Assembly (NCBI GenBank): GCA_016508695.1
Contig: VNKQ01000009.1
Span: 1,364,001 to 1,428,000 of the forward strand
Source of the DNA: Hyphodiscus hymeniophilus
Lineage: Eukaryota; Ascomycota; Leotiomycetes; Helotiales; Hyphodiscaceae
Length of the DNA stretch: 64,000 nucleotides
Direction of reading: 5' to 3'
The first letter of the stretch is position 1, and every line of letters begins with the position of its first letter. Shown piece after piece: positions 24,900 through 35,114 of this stretch. A program made the translations under genes and the position numbers. The notes beneath the pieces were generated by a model. That model did no database searches. It had not been told where the DNA came from and saw nothing but the letters and a program-made list of their open reading frames with translations.

Positions 24900-25900
24900 A
24901 CTTCCTTAACTAGTCCCCCTAAGAGCGTAATCGAGGGCGATTCCCGGCTTTCCTTCGCCTTATATATCCCTAGTTTAAAAAAGTAGATAAGCTTAAACTT
25001 GCTTTTATCGAATTCTAAGCCTACCCGTCTTGCCTACTCGTCTTTGTCTCCTACCGCCTTTACTATTCTATTACAATTACTCTAGCCTAATAATCTTACT
25101 ATTATATAGTTTACGTCGTCAATTTATCTAATCGAATAGACCCCTCTCTCTATTACCTTATTAAGGAGTTCTGCGTTATAAAATAAGTAAAGGGTTAGGT
25201 AAATCGGTAAGCCTTATAAAATCCCTACGTCGTTTGTCGAAAGTAAACTCGTCGTAAATTTAGGTATCTTTATTACCGTCGTCTTACTACTAAGAAAGCT
25301 TGTCACCCAGTTAGTTTAGGCCCCTCTTAGCCGTCGTAGGCGTAGGTTATATAAAAGCCTCTGATATAACACGTTATCGAAGGCTCTTAATATATCTAGT
25401 AATAAGAGAGTAGCGCACTACCCTTTCTTCTAGGCCTAATATATCTTAGAAGTAAGTCTATATATTGCGACCTTGTAAGACATGCCTTTCTTACCCCTAA
25501 TATAATTGTCTAAAAGTAGGTTTTCTTTTTCAATAAGGTAACTTAGCCTTGTTGTTATAATCGACTTAAGAACCTTCCCTAGGGTATTGAGTAGCGCTAT
25601 GGGTCTATAGCTCCTTGCCTCTATATAGTTGCTTTTTATAAGTTTACGTAATAGTATTGTAATTAACGTTCTAAAGTGCCTAGAGTAATATTCTAGGGTG
25701 ATATACTTGTTGTAAAGCTAAGTAATTACTAGTAAAATAGTGGGATAAATCTATTTGAGAAACTTATTAGTTAGTTTGTCTATTCTAGGTGCTTTCCCTA
25801 ACTTGAAGTTCTCGATTGCCCTTTTTATCTCTACTCTTATAATATCTAGGTATAGTAGCCCTTCCGGATAGCTTGTCTCGTCGAAGGTATTAATGTTTGT
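24900..25900 (-). pseudogene. LINE reverse transcriptase remnant
   Basis: Minus-strand frames show the RT entry block IKRAIENFKLGKAPRIDKLT (around 25790-25850; KAPG-D in intact relatives) and the catalytic block IDDVNYIIV (around 25095-25130), preceded by a stop where the family has an aromatic residue. Numerous TAG/TAA codons interrupt both sides. Confidence 0.8.
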
Positions 25901-26639
25901 AAGGTTTGCTACTAGGGGCGGCGAGAAGAACTTCTTCTTTAGAAGGTTGGCCTTCCCTTTTAGCGTTGTTATTATTTCCCCCTTATAGCTTAAATCGGGG
26001 ATATATGCTACTCTAATAATCCCGTGGTCTCGTATTGCCTTAGCTATCTTCTAGAGTTTCTTTGCGTCTCCTATTATAGCCTAAAAGTGTCGTCTCTAAG
26101 TCTACTGCTTATACTTTCGGATAAATAACTTAAGTTCCCTCTTGGCCTCTTGTATTCTATTCTTGGTTTCCTTTATATAAGTTCTTAAGTAGTCCCTTCT
26201 CGCCTTCTTTGCCTCTATTTATAGGTCTTTAAGCTCCGCTATAAAGCTTACTACTATTTGTAAGTAAATTCTGGCCTATAGTACCGTCTTGTTTATAGCC
26301 CTTCTTAAGGTATTAACAAGTACCTCGCATTCTCTATCTAAGTCTATTAATTCCGGGTCTATAGGGAAGCCCCGGGTCTACTAAACCACCTATATGACTA
26401 CTATGGCTTTTAGCTTTACTTAGTCCGCGTCCTCTTACTTTCGCTTTTAACTCTTTGTTTCCTTTTCTAGGGACTAAGTTAGCTAGCTAAATAGGGTGTT
26501 TACTAGTATATAGTCTAATAGGTAGTCCGGTGTCCCATCTTGTATAGCGTCTAGGTTGTCTTGGTCTAGTATATAAATCACTTAAAGCCTTTCTACTAAG
26601 GCCTCGTCCGCCTAGACGAGGTCTAGTATTAAGTTCTAT

Positions 26640-27270
26640 TACTCTCTATTACCTATCTAAGTCTTTGTCCCTAGCTCTATAAGCTAGAGGAGGCCCAGTC
26701 TCTCTATTACTGCGATTAGTCTTTCTCCCCTTGTAGTCTCGCTATTTGCTACTAGTCTATCTCTTGACTAGGCTATATAGTGAGTATTAAAGTCCCCTAC
26801 CTATAGTACTTGCCCTAGTATAGGGTAGAGCCGAATATAGTCTTTTACCTAGTTAAAGACTGTAGTTATATTATACTCTAGTGCCCCGTCGTCTTGTAGT
26901 TATATATAGGCTATTAGCGTATAAGGTTCGTATATATTAAAAAATAAGATTACTTGGCCGTATAAATCCAGCTAAATCCCTATCGCGTGTGTTATTGCGA
27001 AGAGTGTCTTCCATTTGGCTACTAGAAGTCTCTTATTAACGTATATTACAATCCAAGTCCTTACCCTCCTTTCGGAGAGTATAACTAGGTAGAAGTTTGC
27101 GGTATTATCTCCCTTATAGGTCGTTAGGAGCGCGCTGTGGTTATTAATAAATAGGTCCTAGATTGCAATTAAGTCGTACCTATTAATTGCCTTATCTTCG
27201 AAGAGGGCTACTATATACGGGTGGCTTTTATATACGTTATACTAGAGTGTTCGGAAGGTCGCTATCGCTA
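26640..27270 (-). pseudogene. LINE AP-type endonuclease remnant
   Basis: Starts near RTL-YNVYKS, continues through YDLIAIQDLFINNHS, and has the catalytic block VGDFNTHYIA followed by a stop for Trp and then SRDRLVANSETTRGERLI, all on the minus strand. The NTHxxW and SD-like spacing is that of Tad-clade endonucleases. Almost all interruptions are TAG. Confidence 0.82.
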
Positions 27271-27399
27271 GCGACCTCTCTACTTCTACTCTGTTCCGCT
27301 ATTATCACTAGTCTAACATTCTGATTCTAATTAGATTATTACTAAGAGGTATATAGTATTTACTAGCGTTAGTATTACTTGTGATTCTAAGCTATTACT

Positions 27400-29500
27400 A
27401 GAGTACTCTCCTAATAATACTATGTGAAATATTTGTTCGGAAGCCTAGTTTAATAATATAACGAAGATTAGATTTAGAGAGTATCGCGCTAGCGTCGACG
27501 GATTAGAGTCTATTATATTTACCCCCGACGCGTCTATTATTATTTTACTTCTTTTACTAGCCCGTATCTCCCTTATCTTACTCTCTGAGCTTATTTCTTC
27601 GGCTCTCTTCTTCTAGACTATACCCCTAGCCTTTGGCCCTACCTCCCCGTTCGACTTACTTTACGAACTTTGTAACGGTCCTGTATCCTCCTCGGAAGTC
27701 TATTGCCTTATTGGTACTATCTCTTCTCCCGAGTTAAGAACTTGGTTTAACGGTAAGCTCGTCTTTAGTTTAGTAGGGGCTCGTTTGGCTAGGCTATTGC
27801 GAGCGCTCTATTATCGTCTTTCCGTCTTTAAACGGGCTTACTTAGCCTTAAGGGCTCGAATTTCCCTTTCTAGTTGCTTAATGCTTGTATCTACTGAGTT
27901 CCCTATGTCCGAAGACGATAAGAGGTCTTCTAGTACTAGCGCTTCCTCGATAGTATACTTTCTTAGTAAGGCGGTTACCCGTCTCCCGGTTAGCCTCCTT
28001 AGTATAGGTATATTTGCGGTTTATAAGGTCCTATCTAATTCGTCTAGTATAAGTAGCTATATATCTATCGGGGGGCTTGTCTCGTCCTTAAAAGTAGAGG
28101 CGGTATTAGTATCCTTCTTAGAGTAGTAATTTCCCTTGGTGAGAGTAGTATCGCTAGTTTTTACGGCTCTAGTATTATAGTAGCTAAGGAGTATATAGCT
28201 CGGGGCTCTATACCCGCGTTGTTTTGACCCTTATTACGCGATAATACTAGCGTTGTCTCTACTTATCCGGATTCTAGTAGTCGAGCGTCTCTTATATTCT
28301 ACTTAATACTTACTACTTTGATTAGTAGTCTTTGGGAATAGGGGTTTGGGTACCTAAGAGGTCGAAATACTAAGTCAAGTCTCGTACGTTCTTAGTACCT
28401 AGCTTAATATTAATTACTTCGTGCGAAATGGCCCTTAAAGCAATTCGTACACTTCTTTGTAGTCTCTATATAAGTCCCCGTTTTATAAGGGCTAGCATAC
28501 TTCCCGCAACTAATAGTGGCCTAGTAGCGGGTTCTTGTGTGTCTGTATTTTTAGTAGCGGTCGTATTATAAAAAGCGCATTATCCTATTATAGAGCTAGT
28601 ATACCTTCTTCTAGCTAAGCCAGACAAGTCCTAGCTCGATAATATTGTTTACGTCTTTTAGATACCCGAATTCGAGAACAATAAAGGTGTGCGTCTTCTT
28701 AGCCAGGTTATTCTGTGTAAGCCAGCCTATATATTAGATACTCGTTTCCTTATAAAAGTATTAAGTATTCTCAATTAAAAGCCTTTAAATAATAGCCTCT
28801 TTACTAGTAGTGTTTATCTTTATTAACGCTATTATAATGCTATATACTATAACCCCGTAAGTGTTTAGAAAGTAAATTATAGCGCTACTACTAATAGTCT
28901 TGGCCTAAGCCGCGTCCTTTTGTAAGGCATCTCTATTATTCCTAGTTTTGGTAGTAATGTTAATATCCCTAGAGGGGAGCTAGTTAGCTATAGCAATCTC
29001 AATCTTAAGTCTACTCGAATAAAGTTTACTATTAATAAAATCGACTAGGCCGCCTACCTTGCGCTCTATTAGCCCTTTAAGGACTACGGTAATAGGGTCC
29101 TTACTAAGGAGTATATAGAGTTAGAGATCCTTCTTAATAAGCTTAGAGTCACGATATAGGCTAGTATTAAGAGCGTTATTATTTCTAGACACGCCTACTT
29201 CTTTTACAATTTTATATACGGCCTTAATAATCTCTAGAATGAGATTCTAGTGCTTTGTTACCCCGTCTCGCGCATATATTACCTTAAGGGAGTATATATC
29301 GTCCTAGAGAGATTCGAATGCGGATTGCGAGATTAGTATACGATCTTTAGGTCTATTTGTGTACACTTGTTTTACAAAGGTCTTAACGAGGGAGACAAGG
29401 GCATTAAAGTCTTTAACCTTAATAGATTTGATCTAAGCGTCGCTAGTATAGTTCTCGAGTCGTTCGCAGTTTGTTTTAATGTGGTTCGCGTAGTCGTAAA
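27400..29500 (-). pseudogene. LINE ORF1 (gag-like) remnant
   Basis: The part 5' of the endonuclease is where Tad elements carry ORF1. A minus-strand frame near 28430-28510 contains CGKY...KKCTNCFKGHFARS, a CCHC zinc-knuckle pair typical of its C-terminus. The rest is too mutated to delimit by eye. Confidence 0.6.
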
Positions 29501-29688
29501 TACTATCTAAGGTAAATTTGCTTAAAACTAGGAATGGGGCAACTATCTTTACTAAAATTAGAGCTTAACGCGTCGCAAAATAAAGCTTAGATATAGAGTT
29601 GTTTTATTCTGGTAGTTTGGGGGCAAAATAATGTGAGTTGAGTTTATTGTTTTCAAAAAATGAGTTCGCGTGTTTTGTGGTGTTTTTC

Positions 29689-29702
29689 TTAATAGGCATG
29701 GT
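29689..29702. repeat. Right target-site duplication of the LINE
   Basis: Identical to 22692-22705. It lies at the 5' end of the element and shows the pre-insertion site was probably TTAATAGGCATGGT followed by GGCTGAG. Confidence 0.9.
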
Positions 29703-30718
29703 GGCTGAGTGGCGGTCCTTAATTCACATTCAATGTCCAAAAAATTTCTTCTCCGCCTTGGGTGTTACGATGCACCTAATGGAAATCCAAATTTACTTTC
29801 TACAAGGGTATTTGCGGCAAGGCTGCAACCTATAAGATTCTTGAAAAGCTTTTTAAGCATATATGAAGATTAATATGTGTGTATGAGGAGTTTCCGATCG
29901 ATCAAATGGTCCTCCCGTGGCGCCCAAGCAAGTGCTGGGATCCCAGTCTTGGCTGTTACTGTAGGAGTACTTGAGGCGCGGGGATGTAGGTGCTCTGCTG
30001 GATCAGCGCAAGGAACTACTCCGTAAGCACTGTCGGCCAATGGTGGGGCTCTCACTCAGCGATAGAGCATGGCCTACAGAACCTTTTTGGGAAGTGAGAA
30101 CTGCTTCTTGCCATGTCTTTGCATACTTGTTCCTTCTCCGCTGCCAGCTATCACTTCTCATTTCTGTCGATCTCGTCCCGTTTCGGCCTCAAATAACTCG
30201 TGCTCGAGTTACCACTGACCATCCGTTATCACAAAGTGGCAATTCCACAGGGCCATCGCTCTGACTGCTTCAAACCCGCATTTCCGTGCCAACGCTGCAT
30301 GATCGACAGAGATATCGGACATCCGAAGAATCGCAAATATTACGAGTGCACGAGATGATGTCCCTGACGGCCGAAATCGACATACAAAGATGGTAAAAAT
30401 ACAAAAGTAATGATTGTTATCTAGCATTGAGTACAAGTGCGGAGGTGCTTGAATGTAGGCATTTTATTCAGACGGTCTTACAAGAAGTCTACGTAGCATC
30501 ATTCTAACTGCTCATTGCTACTTAATATATGTCTGCCTCTCCTGATTGTTTTCATATAGAAGCCATTCCGACTTTCGTCAGAAAAATTACCCCTCTCTCC
30601 TACCGACCCTCTCTTCTACTGACACGACTAACTCGGATGGTGTGCATTCATCTACTTATGGTCTTGTACGCTCGCATAATTTCGACTTCACCTCAGTCAT
30701 TTGGACCCAGAGTCTCCA
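29703..30718. other. Upstream region of AflR-like gene
   Basis: Normal-composition DNA between the LINE and the AflR-like start codon. Frames under 100 codons are present with no domain. It should contain the promoter of the regulator; no site could be identified with confidence. Confidence 0.45.
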
Positions 30719-31477
30719 ATGTCTCCAACAAAACATGACTGTGGCCTTGCTTCTCCCAAGACCAAGTTGAGAGCATCCTGCGACGGATGCTATCTTACAA
30801 AGATACGTTGCGACAAAGCCCGCCCAATGTGCTCGCGATGCCTTACGTATGGTATCGAATGTAACTACAGTCCATCTTCTCGTTCAGGGAGAGCGAATAG
30901 AGACCAGGAAATCGACGAAAAGAAGGATAGCAAAACTTTCGCTTCTTATTCCCATGCGCAGAACGAATTCTACACCGAAACTCACCAAATCTCGAGAAAT
31001 TCTCTTCTGTGTCTCCCTCGGACGAGCTCGGTCGATGTTGATTCTTCTCCAAACGAAGCTACTGAAATCTTGACTCCAGACCTCGGTCAAGATTTCGATC
31101 AATGTGTAGACCATTGGGGTCCGCCAAAAAATGGTTATCTGGTGGCTGAGAATGCGACGGAAGTGTTTGATTCTTCTTTATGGTTTTCAGGCTTGGAGAT
31201 TCCTTCCGCAAACGCATACACTTTGCCTGAGAATGGTCTACTTCCTCTCACCTCGGATTTACTACTTTCTGCTCCCGATTTGGCATGGGACCAGTTCTCT
31301 AATGGTCAGTGGGAATTCGCGTCATGCAATAGTCCAACGCTACTCTTCATGTCATATCAATCGCCGACGAATATCGGCGCAATCACACCCTCAAAATGCC
31401 ACTGTTTACCAAAATACAACCAAGACTCAGCTGTGCTTCACAGCCATCTTTATCCAATTTTCCATGCATCTCTCTGA
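30719..31477 (+). CDS. AflR-like Zn2Cys6 transcription factor, short
   Basis: A nuclear binuclear-zinc regulator, 252 residues from the ATG at 30719. Its DNA-binding domain (residues about 16-53) reads RASCDGCYLTKIRC, then MCSRCLTYGIEC, an exact C-x2-C-x6-C-x6-C-x2-C-x6-C cluster, followed by the basic SSRSGR typical of the AflR group. The middle is acidic and Ser/Pro-rich. The gene is short: AflR relatives run to about 400 residues with a Cys-containing C-terminal domain that I cannot find. A possible 42-bp intron (about 31303-31345) would switch frame and carry the protein to 31574, but gives no better family match. So the C-terminus may be truncated, decayed or mis-modelled. Lying beside PKS and reductase genes, it is a candidate pathway-specific activator. 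Confidence 0.72.
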   Translation: MSPTKHDCGLASPKTKLRASCDGCYLTKIRCDKARPMCSRCLTYGIECNYSPSSRSGRANRDQEIDEKKDSKTFASYSHAQNEFYTETHQISRNSLLCLPRTSSVDVDSSPNEATEILTPDLGQDFDQCVDHWGPPKNGYLVAENATEVFDSSLWFSGLEIPSANAYTLPENGLLPLTSDLLLSAPDLAWDQFSNGQWEFASCNSPTLLFMSYQSPTNIGAITPSKCHCLPKYNQDSAVLHSHLYPIFHASL

Positions 31478-32636
31478 AGCTTTCACAAAGATCAAAGAGC
31501 TAGAGCTTTTCGCGACTCCAACAGTTCTACCCTGGGCCTTGGGAGCCAGTTCTCTCAGTTCGACGTTCTCCTAGGCTGAAATTCCCTTCTGCAATCAAAG
31601 TGGTTTTGGATTTTCAAACTTCTCGGAATGTGGTAGTGGGATCGAGGACGCCTCCCGTGCTACTTGGTCCTGAATCATGACTCTAAGATTCTTGGAGGAA
31701 TCATGTGTCACATTTCCATTGATCAAGAAACGTTGGTGCACAATGGAAGAAATATCTTGGGCGTATATGATCTTGTTCAAGCCTTCGAGGCCTACTTTAG
31801 ACTGTAAATTCTATAACTTGCTAGGTTCCCTCTGTTCTCACGGCGCATGACATGATTGATAGTTCCTCTCTTACAGCGATGTTGATAGAGATTAGTCCCT
31901 TCCTCCTCTATGAAATATATACCCTGTAATCCGAGCTTCAAATGGCCCCGAGACCTGTCGCACAGCGCGAAGCTAATCTGCAGCGCTATTGTAATCACCA
32001 GTAGAAGCATCTGAGCATAACCCTGTAAGCTTAAACTCGCTACTGTATTCGAGGCTGCACTTGCCTCAGCTCAATAACCTCACACGGGCTGCCAAGCAAA
32101 CATAAGTTGGTTAGAACAAGGTCCAAAACGTACCATCTTTGCTATGCTTGCATTGCTTATTAGTGAAAAGAAAATACAGACCTTCATAACTTTCAGCGAT
32201 CCGAAATTGAAAGAGTAAAGGGGAGAAACTCAATTTAGCACCCTTGATTCCAAATCAAGACTAGGAGCTTCTTGAGCTGGAGTGATACCAGCCGCATTGC
32301 CGAGACTCATTCCTGTTCCAGGTAACTGAGATGCTGAAGGGATTAGTGTGAGTTGAAGTGTGATCGGCATGGCACTCGGTCTAGTAGTACTACTGATGGC
32401 AGTCGGCATTTACAACATCCCATGCATTCTAGAAGTCTACTTGTGGCGACCGGACAATACATGCTGTGGTGAAAGGAAAGAGAATGAGAATGTAAGGCCA
32501 TGCACATTGGGCTGGACTTTGAGAATTGTTAGTTGGCATTATCCATAGTGACATAGGAATAGTAAGCTAGAGGTGTCTCGCTCTCCCGCATGCATAACTC
32601 TCTTCGTTTTTCGTCCACGACCCTTTATTCCACTTA
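31478..32636. other. Convergent intergenic region, possible decayed 3' part of the regulator
   Basis: Between the regulator stop and the stop of the reductase. The first 350 bp contain short plus-strand frames that read like coding sequence (for example around 31600-31680) but could not be joined convincingly to the regulator. The rest shows nothing. Confidence 0.4.
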
Positions 32637-33732
32637 CTAGATTCCTCCGCCACTGAGTCTAATGATCTGCCCTGTAAGAAGACAAACTGTGAGCCGCTTC
32701 ATGATGAGAAACCGAAGAATTGGGCTAATGAACGCACCATTTATCCATTCACTGTCGGGGCCGACTAACAGTGATACGGCTTTTGCGATGTCCGCAGGCA
32801 CGCCGACCCTTCTCAGCGGATTCAATCTCGCGAGTCCTTGCTCGATTATTTCAAGAGGCATTCCTGCATATCCTCCCGGAACGTAATGCTGAAATTTGTT
32901 AGCGGTAGGTAACGTCGGAAGTCGGATGCACCTACCCATGCATTCTCGTCAAACCTGAGACTCTAAAGGTCAGCGACTTCTCTCACGATTGAGATGTGCA
33001 CAAGCGAAAAGATGATCCCATGAGAGAGACTCACATATCAGTCTTGATTCCACCAGGTGCAATAGCGTTCACAGTGATGCCTTTCTCGCCACAGTCTACA
33101 GCGAAGGATCGAGTGAAGCCTTCAATAGCTGCCTTGCTACCAGCGTACAGTGCATGATTTGGGATCCCAGTCATTTGAGCAGCAATAGAACTCATCAGAA
33201 TGATGCGACCGCCCTGTCCAAGGTACTTCAACCCTTGTTGTGCGACGAAGAACTGGCCACGACAGTTGATGTTAAAAACGTAATCGAAATCGGAAGGCGT
33301 GACGTCTTCCTCCTTGGCCCATACCTCAGTTCCAGAGTTTGAAATGACAATGTCGATGTGTCCAAAGTGGGCGAAAGCTTGTTCAAACATCTTAAAGGTT
33401 TCCTCTGGCTGGCTGACGTCTGCTTTTATCGCGATGGCTCTGCCCCCGAGCTTGACGATCTCCCTCACTGCTTCATGTGCTTTGTCTGCACTTTTTGCGT
33501 AGTTGATCACTATCGAAGCTCCTCTCGCTGCGAGTTCAAGTGCCAGTGCCTTTCCAATACCGCGTCCAGATCCAGTAATAAGGGCGACTTTACCTGCCAG
33601 CGTAGGAAATACGGTGCTTGTTGCTGAGGTTGATTCAACTGGGCGTGCGGTCTCGGCTGGCGAAGGGCCAGCTGAAGTCTCAACTGGAACGTCATTGGAA
33701 GGCTGAATAACATCCATCGCTGATGGGGACAT
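32637..33732 (-). CDS. Tetrahydroxynaphthalene-reductase-like SDR
   Basis: A 300-residue NADPH-dependent short-chain dehydrogenase in four exons (33732-33035, 32954-32936, 32888-32738, 32671-32637). The Rossmann motif is TGSGRGIG, the NAG-type motif is SNSG, and the catalytic Ser-Tyr-Lys lie in ILMSSIAAQ and YAGSKAA. The segments FNINCRGQFFVAQQ, APGGIKTDM, AWHYVPGGYAGMP and WINGQIIRLSGG match fungal 1,3,6,8-tetrahydroxynaphthalene reductases, which reduce the polyketide naphthol to scytalone, and their versicolorin-reductase cousins. The first 40 or so residues form a Ser/Thr/Pro-rich extension not usual in the family; a downstream in-frame Met (MDV, residue 6) would hardly shorten it. The 19-bp second exon is very small but all junctions fit. 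It lies 10 kb from the PKS and is probably its partner. Confidence 0.92.
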
Positions 33733-35114
33733 GCTGGAAGGATCGTGTGGGTGGCTTGAGGGTGTACGGCGAATCGTTGTAAAGTTTTGAATAGTTTGAT
33801 CGCTGGTTCGTGGATCTGGTTGAATTAAATCATAATATCGGAAATAGATGGAAAACTTGCAAGTCCAAACTATGCCCCTTCGCTGTGTTCTCCAGGCTTC
33901 CCGTCATGGAGCCTTGTGTGTGCCATACGTACCATGGGCTTTCAACTTTTTGTTCCTGACATGTCCTGCGCTGTCCGGATTCCGGACCGTCTGGTCCGTC
34001 TCTCTCTGAGCCCAACATTGTTAGGGTGCCGGAAACATCCTCCGCCCTCGCTCTCGGATTCAAAACATGAGCCGGAGAATTTGGCTCATTCCTGTCCGTT
34101 TTTACTCTTCAATCAATCTGGTTTTCGTAAAGAAATTGCTCATACGTTCTGGGGTAAGCCCGACACTGCTTGGACTCGCAACGACTTTCTCCACCGGACT
34201 TCCGGACATGGAGGTCTTTATCATTTCCCTCCCAAAAAACCGGAATCACTCAGGAAGGATATTGCTTTGGATATTATGATCCAAGCCGTGGTATACCGGA
34301 CGTGTGATGACCACACTTCACGCAAAACTTGTACGATGGGTTTCGGCTCAAGTTGTCATTTCCTTCCAGGCGGAGCAAGAATGAGGAGCATACCCGATAT
34401 AGTAGATTCGAAAGGTAGTAGAATGTGTTCTCTGGCTGGCAGACCTTCTCCTTGTATGACTGCATTAAGTTTGACAGCTCCTTGCATGGCGACGATAGCG
34501 CTTTCGCTCCTTGGTCCTTGAAAGTCCGTAAATAACAGTCACTACTTCTGTGCGTCTCCTACCACTATTTATCGCACAGTGTGGTGGAGGATTAACCGAG
34601 TCTCTCATAGACCAAGTCGAAGTGAGCATAGAAGTTTTCGATATTTCAAAACCTTGGAGATGCAAAAACCTTGGAGATGCAAGGAGAGTGCCGACATGGA
34701 ACAGGCTCTGATCACCATCTCGTTGACTCCAAATTCTGCATGTGTTTGTGTACTTCTGAGTCTTGTATTTCATCCCAGGGAAAAAACGAGACTGTTGGCC
34801 GAAAAGATGAAAAGCCTCAGTTCCAATGCCTAATACATACGACCAAGTATTTGAAAGTGTATTCCCTCTTCCTCTGTTTAGTAGGAAATGTTCGTTCACA
34901 CATTATCCACCGAGCATGACTACCTAATGTGAATAATTATCTATGACACACCCACAATATAAGCCCCATTAGTGAAGTGCTTCCATTCGAACAACACTTC
35001 TATGATTCCTGTCAAGAGCTATAGATTCACCCAGAACATGAGTCCAAACTCCGAAGGAGATTGTGTCAGGAAAGTACGTATAGCTATCACGACAACAACG
35101 AAAGATCGTAAGAA
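33733..35114. other. Intergenic region upstream of the reductase
   Basis: About 1.4 kb holding the reductase promoter and the 3' end of the Cmr1-like gene. Frames of up to 200 codons on the plus strand (from about 33916) lack any domain and are probably chance. Confidence 0.45.
34648..34682. repeat. Perfect 17-bp tandem duplication
   Basis: AACCTTGGAGATGCAAA occurs twice head to tail. It looks like a replication-slippage product in non-coding DNA and no function is suggested. Confidence 0.85.

Larger units (their letters stand above)
22706..29688 (-). mobile_element. RIP-mutated Tad1-like LINE (non-LTR retrotransposon)
   Basis: A 6,983-bp non-LTR element, 5' end at 29688, flanked by a perfect 14-bp target-site duplication. 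On the minus strand it ends in (CAAA)n next to the left duplication, a typical LINE tail. Reading minus-strand frames gives, in order: a gag-like ORF1 with CCHC knuckles, an AP-type endonuclease, a reverse transcriptase, and an RNase H. The code is broken by many TAG/TAA codons at positions where the family has Trp or Gln, and the sequence is strikingly rich in TpA with few CpA/TpG; this is the signature of RIP. No open frame for any domain survives, so it cannot move. The last roughly 110-180 bp at the 5' end (29510-29688) look much less mutated than the rest. It sits between the PKS and the other cluster genes. Confidence 0.93.

Noticed and set aside
27785..28126. 113-codon plus-strand frame inside the LINE
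   Set aside because: Antisense to the element's ORF1 region; its Ser/Leu/Val-rich text is the expected product of reading RIP-mutated DNA on the wrong strand.
29692..29715. tRNA-like A box (TGGCTGAGTGG) at the right border of the LINE
   Set aside because: It fits the A-box consensus of Leu/Ser tRNAs but no B box (GGTTCGANTCC) or cloverleaf follows within 90 bp, so I do not call a tRNA or a tRNA-targeted insertion.
33916..34521. 201-codon plus-strand frame upstream of the reductase
   Set aside because: No domain, no clear ATG context, and codon pattern unlike neighbours; likely chance in intergenic DNA.
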